Of a DNA stretch of 64,000 bases, positions 1 through 7,985 are shown one piece after another. How positions within the stretch are numbered: position 1 is the stretch's first letter; the number at the start of each line of letters is the position of its first letter. Source of the stretch: Sphingorhabdus sp. SMR4y (GTDB taxonomy: Bacteria > Pseudomonadota > Alphaproteobacteria > Sphingomonadales > Sphingomonadaceae); NCBI RefSeq assembly GCF_002218195.1, contig NZ_CP022336.1:744001-808000 (forward strand). Direction: 5' to 3'. Made by a program: the position numbers and the translations under genes. The notes under the pieces are model-generated. The model did no database searches. It saw only the letters and a list, made by a program, of their open reading frames with translations, and was not told where the DNA came from.

Positions 1-1008
1 CGCCCGGGCCATGCCGATAATGGTGCCGGTCAATATGCCGGGGAGCGCCAGCGGCAGGACGTGGTGGAACACCACCTGCAGAGGGCTCGCGCCGATGCCC
101 AGCGCCGCTTCGCGGATAGACGGCGGCACGGATTTAACCGCGTTGCGTCCCGAAATAACGATCACCGGCATGGTCATCAGTGCCAGGGTGAGGCCGCCGA
201 CCAGAGCGCCGGATCGCGGCATTCCGAAAAAGTTCAGAAACACGGCGAGCCCCAGCAGCCCGAAAATGATCGAGGGTACGGCTGCCAGATTGTTGATCGA
301 AACCTCGATCAGATCGGTAAGCCGGTTTTTCGGGGCATATTCCTCAAGATAGAGCGCCGCCAGAACACCGACCGGAAAAGCCAGCAACAGGGTCACGATC
401 ATGGTGATCAGCGAGCCTTTGAACGCCCCCCAGATTCCGACCTGCATCGGATCCGTTGCATCGGAATGGCTGAGGAAATTCCAGTTGAAACCGGTCGACA
501 GACGATCCCCCAGTTCGCGGACCTTCGCCTCGGCTTCCGGATTGCCGGCGTCCTTGTAGGCAACATCTATATCCGAAATGACCGGCAGATAGACGGTTGC
601 CTGCTGCTCGACGATGTCCGGATCGTTCAGGATCATCGCGTTGACCGCGGTCCATCCACCCGGCGAGAACAGGTCGGTGCCGTCCGGACCATATTGAATC
701 TCGATACTGCTATCGACAATTTCGCGCAGGCCCATTGACTGCAGATTGGCATCCGCATTCGGCCCTTCAAACTGGCTGGCCGAAGCGCCGCCGGTAACCG
801 CAGGAAAATCAATATCGACCGGCAATTCGGTCTGGGTAAAGCCGCGGAAACCGTTACCGACCATCACGATCAGCAGAAAGGCGAGAAAGCCCGCCGACAG
901 TATGACTGCTGCCATGCCCAAGGCCTTGAACCGCCGCTCGGCCGCATAGCGGCGGGCAATGCGCTTCTGCATGGCCTCGCCTTGCCAATCGGTCGGATTG
1001 CGCTTCAT
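1..1008 (-). CDS. pstA: Phosphate ABC transporter permease PstA (3' part missing at window edge)
   Basis: Inner-membrane permease subunit of the high-affinity phosphate importer PstSCAB. The frame is open from ATG at 1008 down to base 1, giving 336 codons with the C-terminus outside the window. The protein begins MKRNPTDWQGEAMQKR and has one N-terminal membrane helix. A long periplasmic insert follows (about residues 50-170), as in alphaproteobacterial PstA with the DUF3333 extension. Then come the transmembrane segments and the permease signature (AALGIGASPLQVVFHHVLPLALPG is split across the visible end). It starts 10 bases after the pstC stop, so it is the third gene of pstS-pstC-pstA; pstB would lie beyond the left edge. 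Confidence 0.93.
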   Translation of the reverse strand, partial: MKRNPTDWQGEAMQKRIARRYAAERRFKALGMAAVILSAGFLAFLLIVMVGNGFRGFTQTELPVDIDFPAVTGGASASQFEGPNADANLQSMGLREIVDSSIEIQYGPDGTDLFSPGGWTAVNAMILNDPDIVEQQATVYLPVISDIDVAYKDAGNPEAEAKVRELGDRLSTGFNWNFLSHSDATDPMQVGIWGAFKGSLITMIVTLLLAFPVGVLAALYLEEYAPKNRLTDLIEVSINNLAAVPSIIFGLLGLAVFLNFFGMPRSGALVGGLTLALMTMPVIVISGRNAVKSVPPSIREAALGIGASPLQVVFHHVLPLALPGILTGTIIGMARA

Positions 1009-1018
1009 TTCGGTGAGA

Positions 1019-2404
1019 CTATTCATATGCTTCCCGATATTTTTTGACCACGCGCAGGGCGATGAGGTTGAGCAGCAGGGTTACGATGAACAGGACCAGA
1101 CCAAGAGCAAAGGCCGCCAGTGTTTTCGGGCTGTCAAACTCCTGGTCTCCGGTCAGCAGCTGCACGATCTGGGTCGTGACGGTCGTGACGCTGGCAAAGG
1201 GATTTGCCGTCATATTGGCAGCCAGACCGGCGGCCATCACCACGATCATGGTCTCGCCGATTGCGCGGCTGACAGCGAGCAGAACGCCGCCGACCACGCC
1301 CGGCAGAGCGGCGGGGATCAGGACCTTCTTGATGGTCTCGCTATGCGTTGCGCCCATGGCCAGTGATCCGTCGCGCATAGAACTGGGAACGGCGGCAATA
1401 CTGTCATCGGCCATCGAGGATACAAAGGGGATGATCATGATGCCCATCACCACACCGGCTGCCAACGCCGATTCCGAAGACGCGCCGGTGATACCGATCG
1501 AAACGGCAAAGTCGCGCAGCGCTGGAGCAACGGTCAAAGCAGCGAAATAGCCGTAGACCACTGTTGGGACACCAGCGAGGACCTCCAGTATCGGTTTCAT
1601 CCACGCGCGGAACTTCGCCGGCGCATATTGCGTGAGATAGATTGCGCTCATCAGACCGAGCGGTATCGCCACGATCATCGCGATGATCGCGCCGATGAAT
1701 ACCGTGCCCCAGAACAGCGGGATGGCACCAAATCCGGTTTCGCCTCTCGGCCCCGCCACCGCCTTGGGATTCCATTCGGTGCCGAACAGGAAATCGATCG
1801 GTGAAACCATGGAAAAGAAGCGCGCCGATTCGAAGACCAGCGACAGGAATATCCCCACGGTCGTAATGATTGCGATGAGCGACGCGAGCAGCAATATCAG
1901 CATCGTCACGCGCTCGATCTTGGTCCGCGCCCTCAGGTCAGGCTTGATCTGCAGCCAGGCATAGACGCCGCAGGCGAAGACCATCAGCAGGGCCGCGACC
2001 GCTCCGATCATCTGGAAATAGGCGATGGCCTCGCGATAGGGCTCGACCATCGACTGCGACAGCGGATTAAAGGCATTGACCTGATTGCCATAAGCAATGG
2101 CGCGCGCCTCGGACAGGATCGCTGCCCGGGAAAAACCGTCCTGCGGCAAGGCCGCCGCTGCCGGACTGGTCAGCGCGGCATCGGTGATCAGCGCCGGACT
2201 GACAAAACTCCAGACTGTCATGAAAATGGCGGCGGGCACTATCGCCCACAACGCGACATACCAGCCATGATAGTTGGGTAGCGAATGCAATGCGGATCGC
2301 GACGTTTTGCCGCCCGACTGCATTCCGGACGCTTTCAGGCGGCCGAAAAACCAGGCGACCAGACCGAGGCCGAAAACGAGAAAAAGAAGCGTTGAACTTG
2401 TCAC
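1019..2404 (-). CDS. pstC: Phosphate ABC transporter permease PstC
   Basis: 461 aa inner-membrane permease partner of PstA. It starts with GTG (MTSSTLLFLVFG). It has two N-terminal helices with a periplasmic segment between them, longer than the roughly 310 aa enterobacterial PstC, which is common in alphaproteobacteria. The six-helix permease core follows, with the EAA-type loop near 'MGATHSETIKKVLIPAALPG'. It lies about 60 bases after pstS and 10 before pstA, all on the minus strand, so one phosphate-regulated transcript is likely. No frameshift is visible. Confidence 0.95.
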   Translation of the reverse strand: MTSSTLLFLVFGLGLVAWFFGRLKASGMQSGGKTSRSALHSLPNYHGWYVALWAIVPAAIFMTVWSFVSPALITDAALTSPAAAALPQDGFSRAAILSEARAIAYGNQVNAFNPLSQSMVEPYREAIAYFQMIGAVAALLMVFACGVYAWLQIKPDLRARTKIERVTMLILLLASLIAIITTVGIFLSLVFESARFFSMVSPIDFLFGTEWNPKAVAGPRGETGFGAIPLFWGTVFIGAIIAMIVAIPLGLMSAIYLTQYAPAKFRAWMKPILEVLAGVPTVVYGYFAALTVAPALRDFAVSIGITGASSESALAAGVVMGIMIIPFVSSMADDSIAAVPSSMRDGSLAMGATHSETIKKVLIPAALPGVVGGVLLAVSRAIGETMIVVMAAGLAANMTANPFASVTTVTTQIVQLLTGDQEFDSPKTLAAFALGLVLFIVTLLLNLIALRVVKKYREAYE

Positions 2405-2464
2405 AATATCGGTTTCCGCCCCTGCATCAATACCATCTAGAACGCAACGCCCGCGCAGACGTGG

Positions 2465-3508
2465 CTATTTGAGTTCGCCAACCGTAAGCGGGGTCATGTT
2501 GTCGACCACTTCGGTCATCTTTTGCCGTACATTGTCCGGCGAAGCAATCAAACCGGCTTTTACAAGATATCCGTCACGGGTTCCCGCATTGATGAACTCC
2601 TGCATATATTCACGCAGCCCCGGTATCACGCCAACGTGCTGTTTTTTCACATAGACATAAAGTGGTCGAGCCCCGGGATATTCGCCCGATGCGATGGCTT
2701 CATAGGTGGGGTTGACACCAGAAACCGAAATACCGCGGACGCTGTCGAGATTTTCTTCCAGAAAACTATAGCCGAAAATACCGACGCTATTGGGATTGGC
2801 CTTCAGCTTCTGAACGATGAGATTGTCATTTTCGCCAGCATCGACATATCCGCCGTCGGTCCGGACTTCATGACAGATATTCTTGAATTGCTCTTCATCG
2901 CTGTCCTTGAGCGCCTTTGTCGCCGGATCGGTAACGCAACCGACTTCCATGATCAGTTCGGTCAGCGCGTCACGCGTACCGGACGTAGATGGGGGCCCGT
3001 AAACGCTGATCGCGAAATCGGGCAGGGAAGGGTCAATATCCGACCATTTCCTGTTCAGATTTTCCTTGCCGAACGGCCGCTCTGCAATGGCTTCATAAAT
3101 CTGCGCCGGAGTCAGCGAAAAGGCCGGGCCGTTGTTCGCCTGGGCAATGGCGATGCCATCGATCCCGATCTGGACTTCGACGATGTCGGTAACACCATTG
3201 CTCTGGCACAGTTCAAATTCGGACGCCTTGATCCGGCGGGACGCATTGGCAATATCCGGGGTGTCCGCGCCTACGCCTGCGCAAAAAAGACTCATGCCGC
3301 CGCCGGTGCCGGTCGACTCGAGGATCGGCGAGGGATTGGCTCCATTGATGCTGAATTGCTCAGCGACAGCCTTGGCAAAGGGGAAAACGGTCGATGATCC
3401 GACGATCCGGATTTCGCCACGAGTGCCGCCCTGACCGCCAGAAGCCTGATCCTGACAGGCGGCAAGCCCGAGGGAGGCGATCGCCGCGAGCGCGATTGTT
3501 CTCAACAT
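2465..3508 (-). CDS. pstS: Phosphate-binding lipoprotein PstS
   Basis: 347 aa periplasmic phosphate-binding protein that delivers phosphate to PstCA. The N-terminus is a lipoprotein signal with lipobox LAAC (Cys18), so the mature protein is probably membrane anchored. 'IVGSSTVFPFAKAVAEQF' and 'ESTGTGGG' are the phosphate-binding loops typical of PstS/SphX. ATG at 3508 is preceded by AGGA about 8 bases upstream. It heads the pst operon, with a Pho box roughly 105 bases upstream of the start. Confidence 0.95.
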   Translation of the reverse strand: MLRTIALAAIASLGLAACQDQASGGQGGTRGEIRIVGSSTVFPFAKAVAEQFSINGANPSPILESTGTGGGMSLFCAGVGADTPDIANASRRIKASEFELCQSNGVTDIVEVQIGIDGIAIAQANNGPAFSLTPAQIYEAIAERPFGKENLNRKWSDIDPSLPDFAISVYGPPSTSGTRDALTELIMEVGCVTDPATKALKDSDEEQFKNICHEVRTDGGYVDAGENDNLIVQKLKANPNSVGIFGYSFLEENLDSVRGISVSGVNPTYEAIASGEYPGARPLYVYVKKQHVGVIPGLREYMQEFINAGTRDGYLVKAGLIASPDNVRQKMTEVVDNMTPLTVGELK

Positions 3509-3613
3509 TGAATAATTCCTAGTTCATCTGCGCGCGTCCCTTGATGAATCTCACCAAGGACCGGATCAGCAGGCTTGTTCGGGAGGCTTCTAGGGAGACG
3601 CAATGTCCTGTTC

Positions 3614-3642
3614 GTGACAGATATATTACAAATATGTGACAG
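3614..3642 (-). promoter_or_regulatory. Pho box (PhoB-binding direct repeats) upstream of pstS
   Basis: Read on the minus strand this is CTGTCAC, ATAT, TTGTAAT, ATAT, CTGTCAC: three 7-mers spaced by identical 4-bp AT linkers, an exact 11-bp period. The outer two 7-mers are identical and match the PhoB consensus half-site CTGTCA[TC]; the middle one is degenerate. It lies about 105 bp before the pstS start, in the 182-bp gap after phoR. PhoB is not encoded in the window. Confidence 0.85.
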
Positions 3643-3690
3643 CGTAGCCCGAGCGGTTCTTGCGGAGGGAATCCATTCGCCAACCATCGT

Positions 3691-4962
3691 TCAACCAGCC
3701 TCCTCTCGGGGAGGATCAACTGCCGGACTTTTGTTCGCAATCGGCAACAGCACGGATACCGTCGTGCCGCGACCCAGCTCGCTGCTTATTTCCATCCGCC
3801 CGCCATGCCGTTCCGAAATATGCTTGACGATAGCGAGCCCGAGCCCGGTCCCGCCGATCGCCTTGCTCCGCCCCTTGTCGACCCGGTAAAAACGTTCTGT
3901 GAGCCGGGGAATATGTTCCGGGGCTATGCCGTCGCCCTGATCGCTGATCGCCAGATAAAGCATCGTTCCCGACCTGTTGGGCGCCACGCTGATCGTGACC
4001 GGCGTTCCCTTCTTGCCATATTTGAAAGCGTTGCTCAGCAGATTGGCGAGGACCTGTGCCAGTTGCGCGCGATCGCCGTTTATCAGGGGGATCTGCGGTG
4101 GAAAGCGGACCTGTATTTCACTTTCCTTCTTGCCACGGCTGTTGATGTAGAAATCCCGCGCTTCCTCGACCAGTTCGCTCAGGTCGATCTCGTCCGAGGG
4201 CAATTCAAATTTCTCTGCCTCAATCCGGGAAAGTGACATCAGATCCTCGATCAGGCGCTGCATGCGGTCGGCTTCATCATACATGATTTTCAGAAACCGG
4301 GCGCGGGTCGCGTCGTCCTTGCCGGCCTTGGGATCTTCCAGTGTCTCGATGAACCCCTTGATCGCCGCAAGCGGGGTGCGCAGTTCGTGACTGGCATTGG
4401 CGACAAAATCAGTGCGCATTCTCTCTGCTGCATAGCGACTGCTGCGATCGGAAAGCTGGACCAATTTCAACCCGTCCTGAAGCGTATGGATGCGCAATTC
4501 CCATCTTTGATCCGTGCTCCCGACACCGACCAGCAAAATCGGCTCGCCGGTATGTTTGGCATCCGGATTGGCCAGACGATCAGCAGCGGCAGGATGTCGA
4601 ATAGCGATTCGAACATCTTCGCCGACAATATGATTGCCCAGGACCTGGGCGGCGGCCGGGTTGGCAGCGGCGACCTTGGCATTGCGTATCAACATGATCG
4701 GATCGGTGATCGGGTCTATGATATCCTGATAGGCTTCCGATCGGCCCTGATATAAGATGCGCTTGGTTTGCCGTTCCAGAGCAGCGGGGTCCGGCAGCGG
4801 CGGGGCAGGCCGGTCCTGCAAGACCGTGAACAACGCGAACATGCCCGAGATGATAAAGACAATGAATTGCTGGCTGGATTGCGGCAACTGGCTGGCCAGA
4901 ATGCCACCGCCGAAAATGATCGCCAGCGCAACCAGCAGGCGCAGGGGCGAAACCGAATTCAT
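3691..4962 (-). CDS. phoR: Phosphate-regulon sensor histidine kinase PhoR
   Basis: 423 aa membrane sensor kinase that would phosphorylate PhoB under phosphate limitation. Two closely spaced N-terminal helices (about residues 8-50) carry almost no periplasmic loop, as in PhoR, which senses through the Pst complex. A PAS-like region follows (about 75-170), then a HisKA H-box with phospho-acceptor His192 (ANASHELRTPLAAIKG), and an ATPase domain with N, G1 (DQGDGI) and G2 (GGTGLGLAI) boxes. It is upstream of pstS on the same strand. phoB is not adjacent on either side within the window. PhoR is preferred over other kinases because of the pst neighbourhood. Confidence 0.88.
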   Translation of the reverse strand: MNSVSPLRLLVALAIIFGGGILASQLPQSSQQFIVFIISGMFALFTVLQDRPAPPLPDPAALERQTKRILYQGRSEAYQDIIDPITDPIMLIRNAKVAAANPAAAQVLGNHIVGEDVRIAIRHPAAADRLANPDAKHTGEPILLVGVGSTDQRWELRIHTLQDGLKLVQLSDRSSRYAAERMRTDFVANASHELRTPLAAIKGFIETLEDPKAGKDDATRARFLKIMYDEADRMQRLIEDLMSLSRIEAEKFELPSDEIDLSELVEEARDFYINSRGKKESEIQVRFPPQIPLINGDRAQLAQVLANLLSNAFKYGKKGTPVTISVAPNRSGTMLYLAISDQGDGIAPEHIPRLTERFYRVDKGRSKAIGGTGLGLAIVKHISERHGGRMEISSELGRGTTVSVLLPIANKSPAVDPPREEAG

Positions 4963-4996
4963 CTGGGCGATTCTGGCATTTTCATCGCGGCTATCT

Positions 4997-5012
4997 AGAC
5001 GGAGCTCCGTCT
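4997..5012. promoter_or_regulatory. Perfect 16-bp palindrome upstream of phoR
   Basis: AGACGGAGCTCCGTCT is an exact inverted repeat 35-50 bp upstream of the phoR ATG, in the divergent region shared with the Tat-signal gene at 5185. It could be an operator for a dimeric regulator or a leader hairpin. No known motif is recognised. Confidence 0.4.
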
Positions 5013-5084
5013 GATCGGCAACGGGAATGTTTCGGCGGGCGCGATCCGTTTAATCGATATATAGCCGATCTTAACGATTTCCGT

Positions 5085-5105
5085 GTCTATGTCCCGAATA
5101 TAGAC
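5085..5105. repeat. Inverted repeat GTCTAT-N9-ATAGAC in the phoR / HPr-rel-A intergenic region
   Basis: 6-bp perfect arms separated by 9 bp, 80 bp upstream of the start at 5185. It has a spacing suitable for a dimeric regulator of the plus-strand cassette, but no regulator is identified. Confidence 0.3.
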
Positions 5106-5184
5106 GCGGTTGCGAGCGGAAGAGTGTTTGCTCGCTTTTCGCGCGATTTCTGCTTATGAGCGAGCGAAAGAAACAAGAGAAACC

Positions 5185-5616
5185 ATGGATAGATATTCGA
5201 TGAAAGAAGACCTTCCATCCGAATCACCAGCAACAGCGGACCGGAATGACGGCGTGGTAAGCCGCCGTCGCGCGCTGATGATGGGGGCCGTCACGGCTTC
5301 GGCGGTGGTCAGTATCAAGCCCGCCTTGGCCCAGACCGCCGGTTCGGTTCTCAATTGCGAAATTCCGGTACCCGGAAACCATGCTGCAGGCGGTTATATC
5401 GCAGCGGACGGAACGGTCGTCACCGTTGACACGCCCGGGGCATTCCCGGCCGCAGGCCGCAAATTTACCGGCGAGGAAGTGCGTCAGGCGATGAATGGTC
5501 GGACGCTGCCGGGCACGTCCTACGAACAGTCGCAGGCCTATGTAAATTATATCCGCCGGCTGCAATCGGGGCAGAGCGGCTTCACATGCTATGCATCGTT
5601 GCAAATGCCGCGCTGA
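5185..5616 (+). CDS. Small Tat-signal exported protein, first gene of the HPr-rel-A cassette
   Basis: 143 aa protein of unknown function. ATG at 5185 is chosen over the in-frame TTG at 5110 because the twin-arginine signal then sits near the N-terminus. SRRRALMMG (residues 27-34) is followed by a hydrophobic stretch ending PALA at residue 49, a plausible signal-peptidase site. The mature part (about 94 aa) is Gly/Thr/Tyr rich, with only two cysteines (Cys58, Cys135), suggesting one disulfide, and ends QMPR. It lies 72 bases before the PqqD-like gene and is co-directional with the kinase and nucleotidyltransferase. I infer it may be the substrate or effector of that cassette, but nothing in its sequence proves this. 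Confidence 0.7.
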   Translation: MDRYSMKEDLPSESPATADRNDGVVSRRRALMMGAVTASAVVSIKPALAQTAGSVLNCEIPVPGNHAAGGYIAADGTVVTVDTPGAFPAAGRKFTGEEVRQAMNGRTLPGTSYEQSQAYVNYIRRLQSGQSGFTCYASLQMPR

Positions 5617-5688
5617 TATTTCCGCTCCAAATTAACTTTTGCCTGCTATCCTCCGGCTATGTCGCACCAGATTCGCAGGTAATTCCTC

Positions 5689-5973
5689 ATGACCCAGAAA
5701 TATCGGGCGGCGCCGGCAGGGGATCTGATCTGGCATGATCTGGACAGCATGACATTGCTGTTCCATCGACCATCCGGAATAACCCATATGCTGGCCGACC
5801 CCGCGCCTGCGATCATCGCGGTAATGGGAGACGCACCTCTCAGCACCACGGAAATAACAGCCCGTCTGTCGGCACAGTTCGACATCGAATCCGAAGTGGA
5901 TGCGGAAAATATCGTTCTCGCCCGACTGCAAGAACTGTCCGCACTGGGCCTGGTGTCGCGGGTTGCGGACTGA
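5689..5973 (+). CDS. PqqD-like peptide chaperone, HPr-rel-A system
   Basis: 94 aa, the size and pattern of PqqD-family RiPP-recognition proteins. An N-terminal strand region ('DLIWHDLDSMTLLFHRPSGITHML') is followed by a winged-helix-like part ('TTEITARLSAQFDIESEVDAENIVLARLQELSALGLVSRV'). PqqD-type domains bind a peptide leader and hand it to a modifying enzyme. The 1-base overlap (TGATG) with the HprK-related kinase fits the HPr-rel-A type, which pairs this gene with that kinase. The precursor peptide is not known; the Tat protein upstream is a candidate. Confidence 0.8.
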   Translation: MTQKYRAAPAGDLIWHDLDSMTLLFHRPSGITHMLADPAPAIIAVMGDAPLSTTEITARLSAQFDIESEVDAENIVLARLQELSALGLVSRVAD

Positions 5974-6842
5974 TGGGCGAAATGCATCATATCCTGCTCA
6001 AAATCGGCCCGGCTGCATTTCGTATAGCATCCGCATGGCGACGACCGCTGGACCAACTGGCCAGCCTGTATCGGGACTATCCGGCACCGGACGGCGGGCA
6101 GGTCGATTTCACTGTTCGGCTTGAACCCGAGAAACCCTGGCGACGTCATATTCGTCCATCCGTGCATATCGGCGGCGACTTCTGGCTGCCCGATGCTGCG
6201 CCCTTGCCGTTAACACAGGGGCTGCTCGCTGCCGAGATGGGCATGAACCTGCAAATGGCGCTGGGCTGGCGCCGGCATTTGCTGCTCCATGCGAGCAGCG
6301 TCGAAAAGGACGGTAAAGCGCTGGTCATGACCGGCCTCTCCGGCTCCGGCAAGTCGACCCTGTCGGCGATGCTGGCCGAACGAGGCTGGCGCTTCATGGG
6401 CGACGAATTTGCCCTGCTGGACCCTGCTTCCGGCCATATTATGCCTTTCCCCCGGCTGATCAGCCTGAAAAATGAGGCCATTGCCGCAATGCAGAAAGTG
6501 GCATCGTCTGACCGCTTCGGACCGCAGTTGCAGGGGACACCCAAAGGCGATATCCGCCATCTCGTGCCGCCGCTGGAGGCCATTACGCAGATGAATGCGC
6601 CCGCCAGACCGGCGCTTCTGCTTTTCCCCCGCTTTGGCCATGCGCCCGAATTGCGCGATATGGGGCAGGCTGAAATATTCGTACGACTGACACAGGCTTC
6701 GACCAATTATGTGGCGCTTGGCGAAGCCGGTTTTCAATCCCTGACTCGCTTCGTCGAGCAGGTTCCTGCCAGAGCAATGGATTATCAATCCGTTGATCAG
6801 GCCGTAGAGTTGATCGACAGTTTGTGGAGCCACTTGCCATGA
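5973..6842 (+). CDS. HprK-related kinase A
   Basis: 289 aa P-loop kinase related to the C-terminal half of HPr kinase/phosphorylase. Walker A GLSGSGKST lies at residues 121-129, and 'GDEFALLD' at about 143-150 corresponds to the HprK catalytic acidic motif. 'LLLHASSVEKDGKALVMTG' precedes the P-loop as in this family. The N-terminal HPr-like sensing domain of true HprK is absent, and no ptsH is nearby, so the phospho-acceptor is probably something else. ATG at 5973 overlaps the previous stop by one base; an alternative start is Met4. It is followed by the nucleotidyltransferase with a 4-base overlap. Confidence 0.87.
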   Translation: MGEMHHILLKIGPAAFRIASAWRRPLDQLASLYRDYPAPDGGQVDFTVRLEPEKPWRRHIRPSVHIGGDFWLPDAAPLPLTQGLLAAEMGMNLQMALGWRRHLLLHASSVEKDGKALVMTGLSGSGKSTLSAMLAERGWRFMGDEFALLDPASGHIMPFPRLISLKNEAIAAMQKVASSDRFGPQLQGTPKGDIRHLVPPLEAITQMNAPARPALLLFPRFGHAPELRDMGQAEIFVRLTQASTNYVALGEAGFQSLTRFVEQVPARAMDYQSVDQAVELIDSLWSHLP

Positions 6843-7873
6843 TGCGCGATGCCCGCCCTTTGGTCGATGCTCTGCGGGAACCGGCCAGTGTCGAATCGCT
6901 GAGTGGCGGCGAATGGACCGATCTGATCAGCATCGCACGCGCGGAATCGCTGATCGGTTCGCTCGCTCACCGGATCATTCATTCGAAGGTGCCTGAGCGG
7001 ATTCGCATGGTGCTGCAAGATGCCGTCGGGGCCCATGATCTGGCACGGCAACAGGCATTGTGGGAAGCCGATTGCGCGCGGCGAGCCCTGGCCGACTATC
7101 CCGGCCGGATCGTCCTGATGAAGGGGACAGCCTATGTCGCCGCGAACCTTGCCGCCGGCATCGGGCGCAGCATCGGCGATCTCGACATCATGGTCGCGCG
7201 GGACGATTTGCCGGTGGTCGAAAGCGCCTTGCTCGAGGCCGGCTGGGAATGGGTCAAGCCGGACCCCTATGACGATCAATATTATCGCGAACACATGCAC
7301 GAACTGCCGCCGCTGATCCACCGCGAGCGCGACCGGATGATCGATGTGCACCATACAATTTTACCGCTGACCGCCGGTCCGACACCCGATGCCGAGGCAA
7401 TATTGCAAAGCGCAGTGCGATTGGAAAATGGTCTCTATGTCATGGCTCCGGCCGACATGGCGCTGCATTCGATCGCGCATTTGTTCGCAGATGGGGATCT
7501 CGCGGGCGGCTTGCGGAACCTGTGGGACATAAACCATCTGCTGCGGCAATGGTCTGCAACAGATACGCAATTCTGGGTCCATCTGGCGGAGCGTGCGCGC
7601 GTTCACGGGCTGTCCGATGAACTGGCAAGAGCTCTGCGGCTGGCCTCGGCTCTATATGCCACGCCGGTGGACTCGTCCCTGGCGGGCCGGGCGGCGGTAA
7701 CCGACGCGCTTTATATACGCCGGTTGCTCGCGCGCGACGGCTATGGACGCGAGACACGCAAGCTGGTTCGCTTCGCTTTCTACATCCGCTCCCACTGGCT
7801 GCGCATGCCGCCACTGATGCTCGCGCGGCATTTGTGGACCAAATGGCGAAAGGGTGGACAGCGGCCGGAATGA
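6839..7873 (+). CDS. Nucleotidyltransferase family 5 protein of the HPr-rel-A cassette
   Basis: 344 aa. ATG at 6839 (overlapping the kinase stop as ATGA, with GGAG 9 bases upstream) is preferred over GTG 6824. The core has 'LMKGTAYVAANLAAGIGRSIGDLDIMV', with the nucleotidyltransferase acidic pair Asp114/Asp116, and a third acidic residue in 'MIDVHHTIL' (Asp169). This is the layout of the uncharacterised nucleotidyltransferase family often found in peptide-modification and polysaccharide clusters. It would transfer a nucleotide or sugar-phosphate-like group to an unknown acceptor. It is the last gene of the four-gene run; glmU follows after 112 bases. Confidence 0.83.
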   Translation: MMRDARPLVDALREPASVESLSGGEWTDLISIARAESLIGSLAHRIIHSKVPERIRMVLQDAVGAHDLARQQALWEADCARRALADYPGRIVLMKGTAYVAANLAAGIGRSIGDLDIMVARDDLPVVESALLEAGWEWVKPDPYDDQYYREHMHELPPLIHRERDRMIDVHHTILPLTAGPTPDAEAILQSAVRLENGLYVMAPADMALHSIAHLFADGDLAGGLRNLWDINHLLRQWSATDTQFWVHLAERARVHGLSDELARALRLASALYATPVDSSLAGRAAVTDALYIRRLLARDGYGRETRKLVRFAFYIRSHWLRMPPLMLARHLWTKWRKGGQRPE

Positions 7874-7985
7874 TCACGCCAGACAGTGAAGAAACAGGGT
7901 GGCTTATCCCCTTTTTGCATGGCATTAGCCGCTGCCAATGGCCGAGACAGCGCCGCTTGAGACCAACATGTTCCGGAGAATTTCG

